Assembly: GCA_964412555.1 (NCBI GenBank)
Contig: CAYPPG010000052.1
Location: forward strand, 1 to 56,550
DNA: 56,550 nucleotides
Reading direction: 5' to 3'
Source of the DNA: CAYPPG01 sp964412555
GTDB taxonomy: Bacteria > Hinthialibacterota > Hinthialibacteria > Hinthialibacterales > Hinthialibacteraceae
Under the pieces are notes generated by a model, which was not told where the DNA came from, made no database searches, and saw only the letters and a program-made list of their open reading frames with translations. Made by a program: the position numbers and the translations under genes. Below are positions 17,401-25,565 of the stretch, piece after piece. Each line of letters opens with the position of its first letter. The stretch's first letter is position 1.

Positions 17401-17964
17401 ATGAAACAGAACAAAAGAGATCAAGGTTTTACGTTGATCGAATTGATGACGGTGGTGACGATCATTTCCCTGCTGGCGGCTATCGCTGTACCGAATTTTC
17501 TCAATGCCTTGACGCGGGCGAAAGTATCCCGTTCACTGGCGGAGCAAGAACTGCTTGTGTGGTCGCTGGAATCGTATTTTGTCGATCGGGATACATATCC
17601 GCCGAATGCAGAAGAGATGACGGTGTCGCCCGGCGATTTGCTTCCTTTGACGACGCCGATTCCGTATCTCTCCAGCCTGCCTGAGGATATATTTTTACAT
17701 CCTGCCGATGCGGATCGTCATGAGTTTGTCGATAGGGAGCGAAATAGTATTACAACTTATTATTATCTGAATTTCATTCAGGCGGAGGGGGAAAGTATAC
17801 CTGTGTCTCCTTACGGTCATAAAGGAAGCGCCAATTATCTCGTGTACGGGTTGGGACCCGCTTATTCCACCGATTTCAATCCGCAACAACCGGAAACTTT
17901 GGTGACATACGATCCAAGCAACGGTACAACATCCCGAGGGTATATTACTACCTTTGGACCTTGA
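17401..17964 (+). CDS. GspG-like type II secretion/type IV prepilin
   Basis: A 187-residue prepilin. The class III signal is short (MKQNKRDQG) and is cut before FTLIELM, with Glu at mature position 5, followed by the hydrophobic helix and the VPNFLNALTRAKV helix typical of GspG-like major pseudopilins. The body is soluble and aromatic-rich and ends in ITTFGP. It would be processed by prepilin peptidase and build a pseudopilus at the inner membrane. It heads an operon with GspF, a fused pseudopilin, and GspJ/GspK-like genes. A second pilin with the same FGP ending is at 30933-31478. Confidence 0.92.
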   Translation: MKQNKRDQGFTLIELMTVVTIISLLAAIAVPNFLNALTRAKVSRSLAEQELLVWSLESYFVDRDTYPPNAEEMTVSPGDLLPLTTPIPYLSSLPEDIFLHPADADRHEFVDRERNSITTYYYLNFIQAEGESIPVSPYGHKGSANYLVYGLGPAYSTDFNPQQPETLVTYDPSNGTTSRGYITTFGP

Positions 17965-17992
17965 TCGATTGAAAACAACGAAGAGGACTGCA

Positions 17993-19042
17993 ATGGCAAA
18001 ATATAAATGGGATAATCTGATTTTATTCGTCGAACAATTATCATCCGCTGTGGCTCTCCGATTACCGGTCGATAAGACAATCTACTCGATGAGCGGGGAG
18101 GCGCTGGACCGCGGGTGGAAACGTACGCTCGAAGATATTTCCGAATCGGTTGCTTCCGGGAGTTCGCTGGCTGATGCGATGGATGGCTATCCGCATTATT
18201 TCCCCGGCATTTTACGCCAACTCATCCGGATCGGTGAAAAGGGCAATGTTCTCCCCACGATGCTTCTCTCCATCAGCCATTATCTTCAGCTGGCGCGGGA
18301 TATTCGCCACAAATTGCAGAAATGTCTAGTCTATCCGTTTTTGGTTTGGACTTTTTTGTTGGCGGACTTTGCCATTCTCTGTTTATATTGTCTTCCGAAC
18401 TTCAAGGATATGTACCATCAAATGGGAAGGGAATTGCCTGATATAACTCAGATTTTTCTCAGCCTCGGACCATCTTTTTTAATCTTGTTTGACGGGTTGA
18501 TCTTTTTATTGGCCTGGCTGGCGATTGGCTGGATCGGTTCGGATATCGAAGGGAAATCCTCTTTGTCTCATACGATGAACCGGTTTATTCGCTTTATTCC
18601 GTTTTTGGGGACTTATCATCGGCATGCCAATGCGGCGGAATTGTGTGAAGTGCTTGGGATTCTGGTTGAAGGAGGCCATTCCGGCACAGAAGCGGTTTCC
18701 ATTGCCAAAGAATCGTACCGGAATCCGGCGTCGGTGTCGGCTTTGGAAGAATTGAATGTCGCGGTATTGGCCGGCAAGCAGTACGTTGAGAATCCGGGAA
18801 GAAGTATCATTCCGCATACGACGTTATGGATGTTGGCACAGACCGATTCGAAGGGATCGCAGGAACTTGGGAAGTCTCTGCGTAATCTGGGCCATTATCA
18901 CCGGCGTCAATTGGATATGCTGACAAATATCATGCGGGAAATTCTCGAACCGCTTTTGCTGCTGGCAGTGGCGCTGGTTGGGGCATTTGCGTTGGTTTCG
19001 ATGTATGTGGCGTTGTTCAAGAATATGATGGTCATTATGTAA
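17993..19042 (+). CDS. gspF: GspF/PilC-like inner membrane assembly protein
   Basis: 349 residues from ATG 17993, preceded by AGAGGA; the frame is also open to 17954 with weaker sites. It has the T2SF-type cytosolic domain (LADAMDGYPHYFPGILRQLIRIGEKGNVLPTML), long membrane segments near the middle and the C-terminus, and a second T2SF repeat with GTEAVSIAKESYRNP. GspF proteins anchor the pseudopilus assembly platform and work with a GspE ATPase. No gspE, gspD or prepilin peptidase gene lies nearby, so they must be elsewhere. The gene follows the GspG-like gene in the same operon. Confidence 0.9.
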   Translation: MAKYKWDNLILFVEQLSSAVALRLPVDKTIYSMSGEALDRGWKRTLEDISESVASGSSLADAMDGYPHYFPGILRQLIRIGEKGNVLPTMLLSISHYLQLARDIRHKLQKCLVYPFLVWTFLLADFAILCLYCLPNFKDMYHQMGRELPDITQIFLSLGPSFLILFDGLIFLLAWLAIGWIGSDIEGKSSLSHTMNRFIRFIPFLGTYHRHANAAELCEVLGILVEGGHSGTEAVSIAKESYRNPASVSALEELNVAVLAGKQYVENPGRSIIPHTTLWMLAQTDSKGSQELGKSLRNLGHYHRRQLDMLTNIMREILEPLLLLAVALVGAFALVSMYVALFKNMMVIM

Positions 19043-19055
19043 GAGGAGTTCAATA

Positions 19056-20090
19056 GTGGAGCCGGAACGGATCATACGCGCGGTGCGGTCAATCCAGTGG
19101 GGAAGGATATTCTTCTGGATTTATGCGGCTGTGGTGGGATTGTTGATTTGGCATTTCATCTCACTACAAATCGCTGCCCTCGCTTCGATTTATCTTCCTC
19201 CCGCAGAGGTCACATTGGGGATGATTGCCTTCCTCACCTGCGTTTTTTTCGTGGTGAGTATCCTGACCTTTCGCAATGAGTCTACTATCCACTCCATGAT
19301 TACCTTTACTTTTTTGCTGATTATCGGAGTCGGGATCAGTTTTGGATATGATGCGATCACCCTTGAAAATTCATTGACGGGCGCGGCTATTTTGACTGGC
19401 TGCCTTATGGCTTTTTGGGTATTCAATCAACTGCCGTTTTTTATTATTGTATTTATCATTACGTTATCTGCTGCCTTTTTCTTTCTTGCCATTGTCCCCT
19501 TGTTTTTTTTAGGGGGAGGGGGAACATCGATGAGGGGGCTTTTTCCTACCGGCCAATTATATGCTTTCAATCCCTTTCTCATGTTTTTCATTCCTTGTTT
19601 GATTTTTGGATGCGCCTATTTTCCGCGGAACATCGAATTGCGCCGCTATCTTGTTCCGCTTGCCGATAAACCTTATTTTTCAACGCGCCGAAGCGAGGAA
19701 GAAGGATTTACTCTGATCGAATTGTTGATCGTGATTGCCATTATCGGTATCATGACAGGGGGGATGCTGCATTGTTGGGGGTATGTGGTTCATACTCAAG
19801 TTGGGCTGCAGCAGCGGATTCAAATCACGGAAATCATGTCGTCGGAAATGGACGCGGTATTGGCGCAAGCCGAATTGCCACCTCCTTCACCCGAAAATCA
19901 TCCCTTACCAATTGCTCTTTCCGAATTTTCGGAACGGATCAAAGCGAAGGGCTACTATCTTATTTCTGTAACCGATGAGCCGGATTTGTTGAAAATTACG
20001 GTCCGAATGACGCATGAAATCGAATCACTAGGAAAACGGTATTACCGTTTGGTTGCCTACCGGCGTGCCGATAGGGGCGGTCAAGAATGA
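19056..20090 (+). CDS. Multi-TM membrane domain fused to a pseudopilin
   Basis: A 344-residue frame from GTG 19056, preceded by AAGAGGAG. Residues 15-190 form about six hydrophobic membrane segments with no recognised domain. Residues 213-234 then read SEEEGFTLIELLIVIAIIGI, a perfect class III prepilin cleavage site (Gly217/Phe218, Glu222 at mature position 5). A soluble C-terminal domain of about 110 residues resembles minor pseudopilins (GspI/GspJ-like). No alternative start codon for the pilin part lies close upstream, so it is a genuine fusion in this assembly. Processing would release a pseudopilin from a membrane domain. The next gene overlaps by four bases. Confidence 0.85.
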   Translation: MEPERIIRAVRSIQWGRIFFWIYAAVVGLLIWHFISLQIAALASIYLPPAEVTLGMIAFLTCVFFVVSILTFRNESTIHSMITFTFLLIIGVGISFGYDAITLENSLTGAAILTGCLMAFWVFNQLPFFIIVFIITLSAAFFFLAIVPLFFLGGGGTSMRGLFPTGQLYAFNPFLMFFIPCLIFGCAYFPRNIELRRYLVPLADKPYFSTRRSEEEGFTLIELLIVIAIIGIMTGGMLHCWGYVVHTQVGLQQRIQITEIMSSEMDAVLAQAELPPPSPENHPLPIALSEFSERIKAKGYYLISVTDEPDLLKITVRMTHEIESLGKRYYRLVAYRRADRGGQE

Positions 20091-20572
20091 TGAATTCGAA
20101 ACGAGCCTTTACTTTAATAGAATTATTGATCGTCATCGCGATCATTGGCGTGATGAGCGGGACGGTTTCGAAGTTGTGGTTCGGGATGGAGAAAATGAAG
20201 AAATCCACCCACCGGAATGTGTTGTTTACCTGCCAAGGGCAACGAGTTCTGGATCGGATAAAGAGTGATATTCGCCAGTCTTTGCAAGCCGATTTTCCTC
20301 CCGGTTCCCTCATTCAGCTGAGCCAACTTTCCGCTCAAGGAACACGCCGTGAAATTGTGTATTTCATCGATGAAAAGGAACTGATTCGTGAAATCCGCGA
20401 GGAGGGAACGGAAGCACGGCGTTTCAAAGTCGCCAATCTGGAAGAATCTTGGCTCGAAATAGAACGATTGGACAGCAGCCAACTCTGGTTGGTGTGGAAG
20501 CAGGAAGAACATCAGCGGCCGCTCGAAATTCGGCTGAATCGTCTGGTTTCCATCGTTACGATAAAAGGGTGA
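20087..20572 (+). CDS. GspJ-like minor pseudopilin
   Basis: A 161-residue prepilin, ATGA-overlapping the previous gene. The signal MMNSKRA precedes FTLIELLIVIAIIGV; the residue before the cut is Ala instead of Gly. The soluble domain (QGQRVLDRIKSDIRQ, RREIVYFIDEKELIREI, SQLWLVWKQ) fits a GspJ-type minor pseudopilin. It would cap the pseudopilus with the GspI- and GspK-like proteins next to it. Confidence 0.82.
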   Translation: MMNSKRAFTLIELLIVIAIIGVMSGTVSKLWFGMEKMKKSTHRNVLFTCQGQRVLDRIKSDIRQSLQADFPPGSLIQLSQLSAQGTRREIVYFIDEKELIREIREEGTEARRFKVANLEESWLEIERLDSSQLWLVWKQEEHQRPLEIRLNRLVSIVTIKG

Positions 20573-20576
20573 ATTC

Positions 20577-21089
20577 GTGAGAAACAAACCGTCGGAAAAA
20601 AGTTTTGTGACGCTACCGGTTATTCTTCTGTTTTCGGTGATCGGCTTATTCTTGCTGACCTCGCTGGTCGGAAGCATGACCTACCTTTCCCGGCAGACGC
20701 ATCGAATTTTGTTGACCGAGCAGGCGGAATATCTGGCGGATTCCGCGATCGAACGCGCACTGCTTGTATTGAGTGTTGTTCCGGATCAAACGCTGGAAGA
20801 TGAATTTCGCGAAACCATCGCTCCGATTTATATCGATCAGGATCCGCTTGAAGAACAGGACAATCAACAGGATACACGTGCTATTTCGGCCCGGTGTCAC
20901 TATCGTGCGGAATTGATGAATCCTGAAAGTCTCGATCTCGATATTGAAAATGTCCAGTGGGTTTATCGCATCGAAGGGAGCGCGGAGGTTCCGTATCGGG
21001 ATACGGTTTTGGCGGTTCGGGTGATGAAATATTGTGTTATGAATGAAGAGGGGGAGTGGCGGGCTTTTCCGGTTGGTATGGGGGATTAG
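20577..21089 (+). CDS. GspK/PilX-like pseudopilus tip protein
   Basis: A 170-residue protein from GTG 20577. The N-terminus (EKSFVTLPVILLFSVIGLFLL) is a pilin-like membrane helix without the Glu at mature position 5, as is usual for GspK/PilX tip proteins. It is followed by LSRQTHRILLTEQAEYLADSAIERAL, which is PilX/GspK-like. It is shorter than typical GspK (about 300). It is the last gene of the operon. A 1-kb repeat-rich spacer follows. Confidence 0.78.
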   Translation: MRNKPSEKSFVTLPVILLFSVIGLFLLTSLVGSMTYLSRQTHRILLTEQAEYLADSAIERALLVLSVVPDQTLEDEFRETIAPIYIDQDPLEEQDNQQDTRAISARCHYRAELMNPESLDLDIENVQWVYRIEGSAEVPYRDTVLAVRVMKYCVMNEEGEWRAFPVGMGD

Positions 21090-21490
21090 TTGGAATGATG
21101 GATCATGAAAAGCGATCTTTCCAACGCAGCTGGGCAGAGCTCTCCTGTTGGGGATTCTCATGATTTTGTGACTAGCCTACCTTATGTACCCCAAAGGTTG
21201 GGGGGAGATAAATTTTATCCCGTTATGGGGAGATCGGTGATGGTGGGATTCGCGGTGCTCATCCCCCCCAACGTTTTTCATAGATTCGATTTTTTTGAGT
21301 TGGGCGCCCAACGGAGGGCGGCGACTACTTTTGGAACCTGCGGGGCCATTCGGATACGCACGCGGTATCGCCGGTTTCCTTGTTTGGATACCTGTACCAC
21401 CAAAAGAGGAACCGGGGCCGGCATCGCAGGTGGTTCGTTCCGGGGAACGAAGCCGGAGTTCATCGTGATGCACTCGGGTTTTTTTTAGGC
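21090..21490 (+). other. Possible decayed gene downstream of pseudopilin operon
   Basis: One plus-strand frame here reads RALLLGILMIL, a stop, then LAYLMYPKGW, another stop, and later FLVWIPVPPKEEPGP. This looks like a membrane-anchored protein with internal stops and is in the place where a gspL/gspM-like gene would sit. The alternative 127-codon frame from 21105 has no recognisable features. This is weak evidence for a pseudogene; it may be noncoding. Confidence 0.22.
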
Positions 21491-21510
21491 TGAAGGTATA
21501 GGATAGACAC

Positions 21511-21601
21511 GGGGGTAGACACGTAGGTCTACCCCTACACATTGAAGGGGTAATCCAGCGTGATTGCCCGTTCGTAGGGGCGGTTCGTGAACCGCCCCTA
21601 C
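21511..21601. repeat. Dispersed palindromic repeat, GTAGACAC/GGGGCGG type
   Basis: A block starting GGGGGTAGACACGTAGGTCT, with GGGGTAATCC...GATTGCCC, ends in a 28-base hairpin (21574-21601) with a 12-bp perfect stem GTAGGGGCGGTT and a 4-base loop. A similar block is at 35801-35878. No coding sequence overlaps it. Confidence 0.85.
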
Positions 21602-21891
21602 TATATCTACACCATAGCCGCTGGAAATCCTTTTTTGGACCGCTGAACCGGGGCGGGTTGCCGGGGGGTTGTTTATCTCTCCGGCTGGCTGGATTTCCGG
21701 TTGTAGTCTTGGTTCGGTTGTGACGGTTTTCGGCCGAAAAAAATGTCACTTCCCTCTACTATTAGTAAACATACCGCATTATTTTTAAATTAATGTTGGC
21801 AGAGAAATTTTTATGGTTGTGTAAGTGTATATTTTTGGATGGGTAAGATGGAAAGTGGCGCACTTTTATTAAATCTTTTTTTGTGGGATTG

Positions 21892-21936
21892 ATTGTCTGA
21901 ATCTGGATTGGCCAGGATTTACAGGATTGGGGGGAT
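21892..21936. repeat. Dispersed repeat, TTGTCTGAATC type
   Basis: The block TTGTCTGAATCTGGATTGG continues into CCAGGATTTACAGGATT. A near copy is at 30729-30773, with one or two changes in the first 25 bases. This resembles degenerate repeats common in many environmental genomes. Confidence 0.8.
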
Positions 21937-22020
21937 AGGCGGGTTTTCATTCATTCTCGTTTGAATCACGAAAGCACGAAAATTTTGAAGGACACGAAAG
22001 AGGGAGATGAGCCGGTGGGG

Positions 22021-22046
22021 TGGGTTGAATGATAATGAAACCCACC
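22021..22046. repeat. 26-bp dispersed palindromic repeat, copy 1
   Basis: The 26 bases starting TGGGTTGAATGATAATG are identical to 43539-43564. Both copies end in AACCCACC and so can fold back on GGTGGGTT. Confidence 0.88.
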
Positions 22047-22143
22047 GCCGTTTCTCCTTCATAGATTTCCGTCAAGTTGGCTTTGCTGGGTTTTCATATT
22101 GCAGTAATATATCGATAGAATATGGTTGGTGAAAGAAGATAGA

Positions 22144-22557
22144 ATGATGAAAGTATTCATAAGTTATTCACGAAAAGATAAAGCGTTGGCCGATAAGGTT
22201 GCGGCTGCTTTAGACGCTGCCGGTTTCGAAGCGTGGTATGACAAACGGGAAATCATGCCGGGGGAAAACTGGGCTGAGAAGATGGCAGCAGGATTGCGGG
22301 AATCGGAAGCGATGGTTGTCCTACTCACGCCCCATGCGCTTGAATCCGATACGGTCTACCGCGATATTGAATATGCCTTAAGCGAAAAAGCCTACAATAA
22401 GCGGTTGATCCCAGTCTATGTCGGCGAACCGTCCGATCTGCAAGCCGATAAGGTTCCGTGGATTTTTAAGCATCTGAAAACGGTGTTGCTTCCGGAGAAT
22501 GGGAGGAATGATGAAATGTTGAGGCGGATTCCGGAAGCGATTCGGGAAGTGGCGTGA
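22144..22557 (+). CDS. Small TIR-domain protein
   Basis: A 137-residue protein that is almost only a TIR domain: KVFISYSRKDKALADKVAAA at the N-terminus, then FEAWYDKREIMPGENWAEK, and the loop with SDTVYRDIEYALSE, where the Glu can be the NADase catalytic residue. TIR domains cleave NAD+ or make cyclic nucleotides, and many take part in phage defence. ATG 22144 follows GAAAGAAGATAGA; a second ATG is at 22147, and the frame is open to 22126. There is no partner effector domain in the same protein. A DUF433/DUF5615 pair lies just downstream. Confidence 0.85.
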   Translation: MMKVFISYSRKDKALADKVAAALDAAGFEAWYDKREIMPGENWAEKMAAGLRESEAMVVLLTPHALESDTVYRDIEYALSEKAYNKRLIPVYVGEPSDLQADKVPWIFKHLKTVLLPENGRNDEMLRRIPEAIREVA

Positions 22558-22602
22558 TGGTACAGGATAAAAAACGATTCGGAGATATTACGGATATATA
22601 AG

Positions 22603-22824
22603 ATGGCACACTTTGAGCGTATTACTTTTCAAAAAGACATTATGGGTGGCCGCGCCTGTATCCGGGGAATGCGAATCCCTGTTTCCGTGGTTGTGAGCCA
22701 GATTGCGCATGGGGCTTCGTTTGAAGAGGTGCTTCGGGAATATCCTGATCTTGTTGAGGAGGATATTAAGGAGGCGCTGGAGTATGCAGGTTGGCTCGCG
22801 CAAGAGCAAGTAGAGGTGTCATAG
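22603..22824 (+). CDS. DUF433 family antitoxin-like protein
   Basis: A 73-residue DUF433 protein, with the recurring GGRACIRGMRIPVSVVVSQIAHGASFEEVLREYPDL motif (positions 15-50) and a terminal helix EDIKEALEYAG. DUF433 is thought to be an antitoxin with a small winged-helix DNA-binding fold. It ends two bases before the DUF5615 gene, in one operon. Confidence 0.9.
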   Translation: MAHFERITFQKDIMGGRACIRGMRIPVSVVVSQIAHGASFEEVLREYPDLVEEDIKEALEYAGWLAQEQVEVS

Positions 22825-22826
22825 GC

Positions 22827-23198
22827 ATGGAATTGCGATTCCTCGCTGATATGGGAGTATCACAGTCTGTAGTCGAATGGCTTCGTTCTGAAGGATATGA
22901 TGCTATCCATCTGAGTGAGGAGAGATTACAACGTCTTCCAGACCCTGAGATATTTGATAAGGGATTAAGAGAGAAACGCATCGTCATTACGTTTGATCTT
23001 GGATTTGGTGAAATTGTTGCATCTTCGTGCTATTTAACAAGCGTGATCATCTATAGGCTTCGTGATGCACGGGCAAGTCATCAGGTTGACCGGCTTCGGG
23101 CTGTGTTGAGTATCGTGACTGAGGAACTTAAGTGCGGAGCCGTTTTGGTTATTGAAGAGACAAGGCATAGATTACGTAGCCTTCCGATTGGTGAATAA
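22827..23198 (+). CDS. DUF5615 PIN-like family protein, putative toxin
   Basis: A 123-residue DUF5615 protein: ELRFLADMGVSQSVVEWLRSE at the N-terminus, with Asp in LADMGVS, then DPEIFDKGLREKRIVITFDLGFGEI with the second conserved Asp. These define the PIN-like DUF5615 family, usually the nuclease partner of DUF433. ATG 22827 is chosen because it follows the DUF433 stop by two bases. Confidence 0.9.
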   Translation: MELRFLADMGVSQSVVEWLRSEGYDAIHLSEERLQRLPDPEIFDKGLREKRIVITFDLGFGEIVASSCYLTSVIIYRLRDARASHQVDRLRAVLSIVTEELKCGAVLVIEETRHRLRSLPIGE

Positions 23199-23301
23199 TA
23201 ATTGATTATTTTGCATGAGAAATTTATATACGTGAACGGTTCGTGCGGGTGGCAAAGACGGGGCATAAGGCAGCTTTCAGTGGTTTTTGAGGATTGTAAA
23301 T

Positions 23302-23326
23302 GATGGGTCATAAAAAGTGACCCATC
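23302..23326. other. Perfect stem-loop near unknown gene
   Basis: GATGGGTCA (23302-23310) and TGACCCATC (23318-23326) form a nine-base-pair stem with a seven-base loop. No T run follows, so it is not a standard terminator. It could be a repeat or a regulatory site for the gene at 23413. Confidence 0.6.
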
Positions 23327-23412
23327 CTATACTGCTGAGGACCTTGATCGAAGGGGGAGACAAACTGACGAATATTTATCGATTTAGCAAAAACGCAAAA
23401 AGGAGATGCATT

Positions 23413-24213
23413 ATGGCAGAACAACATTTCACAGAATTTGAGAAAAATATAATAAAAGCCATAATCAAAGAACAAGAAGGCAACTGCTTTCTTTACAATA
23501 TTATTTGGCCTTCTCTACCTGACTGCAATATTCTTCTTAATCCTCAAACGAAGAAAGCCCATTTTCGGTTTGGCATTGAACAGCCTGATCCAACACAAGA
23601 AGATAGTGAACGTGTCATACGTAGATCAAAAGAACTTGAACGTTTAATCATCAGTATCGTTCATCTTATAAGATATTTGATAGATCATCGTTTAATTATT
23701 CCTCTTCAGGTTAACGATGAAAAAAGGTATGGCCCATACGGCCAACTTCCAGTAAATCAGGAATATACTATGGATTATTCCTTTTCTGATCCGCTCATAT
23801 CAAATGAATTATTCGATTTTCTGAACATTCAACTTTATGCTTCACCAAATCTATTGAGGTTAGAGCGCTATGATTTCTTAAGCGAAGAGGAAATGCGGTT
23901 CAGAAAACAATCAAGAAATTCATGGATTGGAGTTGGTATAGCCATTTTCCTTTCACTCGTCGCTCTATACGCTACATTTCAGACATCATATTCCACAGGA
24001 GAAACCCTCGATAAGATATTTCAGGCTTTGGAGAAAAATAACTCCATAATGAACGATATGGCTGGATCATCCAAAAATGCCTTGAAAAAACTTGATCAAC
24101 TTAATAAGGAAACAGTTCGACAATCGAATCTTTATGAAGAATCTATAAACGCATTGATAAAAGTTATCCCTAGTTCATCAGAAGTACAACTTGCAACCGA
24201 TAATCCTAAATAA
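23413..24213 (+). CDS. Membrane protein with C-terminal coiled coil, unknown function
   Basis: 266 residues from ATG 23413, with AAAGGAGATG just before it. Residues 1-170 are a soluble domain with no recognised family. One strong transmembrane helix follows (about 172-195, NSWIGVGIAIFLSLVALYAT). The C-terminus is a coiled coil (LDKIFQALEKNNSI..., LKKLDQLNKETVRQSN). The gene is markedly more AT-rich than its neighbours and stands alone beside the TIR and DUF433/DUF5615 genes, suggesting recent acquisition. A role in defence or signalling at the membrane is possible but unproven. Confidence 0.75.
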   Translation: MAEQHFTEFEKNIIKAIIKEQEGNCFLYNIIWPSLPDCNILLNPQTKKAHFRFGIEQPDPTQEDSERVIRRSKELERLIISIVHLIRYLIDHRLIIPLQVNDEKRYGPYGQLPVNQEYTMDYSFSDPLISNELFDFLNIQLYASPNLLRLERYDFLSEEEMRFRKQSRNSWIGVGIAIFLSLVALYATFQTSYSTGETLDKIFQALEKNNSIMNDMAGSSKNALKKLDQLNKETVRQSNLYEESINALIKVIPSSSEVQLATDNPK

Positions 24214-24381
24214 AATGGGGAAAACGAACCGCCAGGATCGATTCCGCCATTTCCTTTGTCCAATTGCCGTTGTCTACCCGGAAAAGCAGCTGAATATGGA
24301 TGCTTCACTGATCGTTGAATTCGTGTTTATCGTGATGTGATCGAACCGTGTTCCGTAAATTGTATATAGAGAAATAAATAG

Positions 24382-24736
24382 TGGAGGCGGCGGGAGTCGA
24401 ACCCGCGTCCGAAAATGCCCGTAAGGGGAGTCCTACATGCTTAGTCTCTGCTCAAGTCTTACCGCCCAAAGTGCAGAGACGACTTTTTGGACGGCCAGCC
24501 TTCTTTAAGGTTCACGCAACGGATGAAGGCGGTCCGTTACGCTATCCCCGTTTTTATGACGCCGGTCATCCGATCAACAGGGCGAAACCGGATGGGGCGC
24601 GCCGCCTTGTTAGGCAGCGAGAGGTAGTTCTGCGTAATCGGCAGTTAAATTTTTTCCGCCTGTTTAACGAGGCCGACGGAAACCTCGGCATGCACTTCCC
24701 AAACGATTACATCCCCGTCGAAACCGGAACGCCCCC
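24382..24736 (-). ncRNA. ssrA: Transfer-messenger RNA (tmRNA)
   Basis: The 5' end reads GGGGGCGTTCCGGTTTCGAC and the 3' end ends GGTTCGACTCCCGCCGCCTCCA, pairing as a tRNA-like acceptor stem (GGGGGCG with CGCCTCC) and T-arm. About 355 nucleotides. The tag frame reads AEKNLTADYAELPLAA then TAA, ending in LAA as usual for ClpXP-type degradation tags. The bases after the discriminator A are CTA, so CCA is not encoded and must be added. A sigma70-type promoter lies about 100 bases upstream. Confidence 0.97.
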
Positions 24737-24837
24737 GTTTGGTGTGTACTTCAGGGACAGGTGAGAACGCCTGTATTACCCATACTATATAAGGTAGACT
24801 GTATTGCCTGTATTACCTTCGCTGAATTACATGTAGA

Positions 24838-24865
24838 AGTATAACCGCTCCTTTTCAATAGTCAA
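24838..24865 (-). promoter_or_regulatory. Probable ssrA promoter
   Basis: On the minus strand TTGACT (24860-24865) and TATACT (24838-24843) are 16 bases apart. The tmRNA 5' end is about 100 bases downstream, consistent with a precursor that is trimmed. Confidence 0.6.
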
Positions 24866-24913
24866 CAAATTTTTATTCATCGAACTCTAACGTTTTCTGT
24901 TCTTATTGTACCA

Positions 24914-25384
24914 TCAATCTTTCGTACCGATATCGTCCGTGAATACGCTTTGAATCATCTGATCCTCGATCCGTTCGTGTTTTCGTAATGCTTTCACCAA
25001 TTGCTGGAAAGATTCACAGAGTTGTTCGCAGGCATCACAATCCGAAGGGGGTATCGAGCACATTTTTTGGGTAAGTGTATCCAAGTCATCGAGGAGGATT
25101 TGATGCTCTTCTTTCAAGGCTTGGACAGTGGATTCTTTCGACGGATTTTCTTCAATGACGGGTGTCATGAATCCGCCGTTTTCTTCGAGTTCGAAGTGTT
25201 TCTTTAGATGATCGTATAATTCAGTGCATTGTTTTTGCATGTCTTTTTGCCAGGCGGTCAGATCCCCCTCCGGCTTGTTTTCGATCGCTTTCAGCATCTG
25301 GCGGGTCAATTGGGTGATTATCCGGTGTTCTTCCAATGTCTGCCGGATGGTTGCATCCAATGGTTTGGTCGGTTCGGCACTCAT
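24914..25384 (-). CDS. Hemerythrin-like HHE domain protein
   Basis: A 156-residue all-helical protein of the hemerythrin/HHE cation-binding family. The metal ligands expected are seen: His20 in EEHRIIT, His59/His63 and Glu67 in DHLKKHFELEENGGF, His94 in KEEHQ, and His136 with Glu140 in RKHERIED. A di-iron site could sense or bind oxygen or nitric oxide or protect from redox stress. Several Cys near 116-123 (CDACEQLC) are unusual and may bind metal or form disulphides. It is a single minus-strand gene downstream of GT4. Confidence 0.9.
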   Translation of the reverse strand: MSAEPTKPLDATIRQTLEEHRIITQLTRQMLKAIENKPEGDLTAWQKDMQKQCTELYDHLKKHFELEENGGFMTPVIEENPSKESTVQALKEEHQILLDDLDTLTQKMCSIPPSDCDACEQLCESFQQLVKALRKHERIEDQMIQSVFTDDIGTKD

Positions 25385-25452
25385 AATTATTCCACTCCTC
25401 TATCGCGGGAACGTACTTTGGAACGTATACATATTTGGTACGCATTTTTGTA

Positions 25453-25505
25453 CATGCCGCCGGGACGGCGGCGGTACACATTGGAGCGCGGGCATCCTTG
25501 CCCGC
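25453..25505. repeat. Intergenic palindromic repeat, GCGGGCATCCTTGCCCGC type
   Basis: GCCGCC...GGCGGC near 25457 is followed by GCGGGC-ATCCTT-GCCCGC (25488-25505), a six-base stem with a six-base loop. The form GCGGGCATCCTTGCCCGC is a common dispersed repeat in uncultured bacteria. It lies between the hemerythrin and GT4 genes, which are both on the minus strand. Confidence 0.7.
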
Positions 25506-25565
25506 ATTTTTAACACATGCTTCCAAGACAGCGTACCACTATTCTTGCTTCGCACGATCAGACTT

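Noticed and set aside
21177..21749. A minus-strand ORF of 190 codons in the repeat spacer
   Set aside because: It crosses the palindromic repeats and has a random, Pro/Arg-rich composition.
24381..24764. A 127-codon plus-strand ORF across the tmRNA
   Set aside because: It overlaps the tmRNA on the opposite strand; the RNA is clearly recognised and the protein has no features.
25488..25505. Rho-independent terminator downstream of GT4
   Set aside because: The T run follows only on the plus strand, while both flanking genes are on the minus strand; the form is a dispersed repeat.
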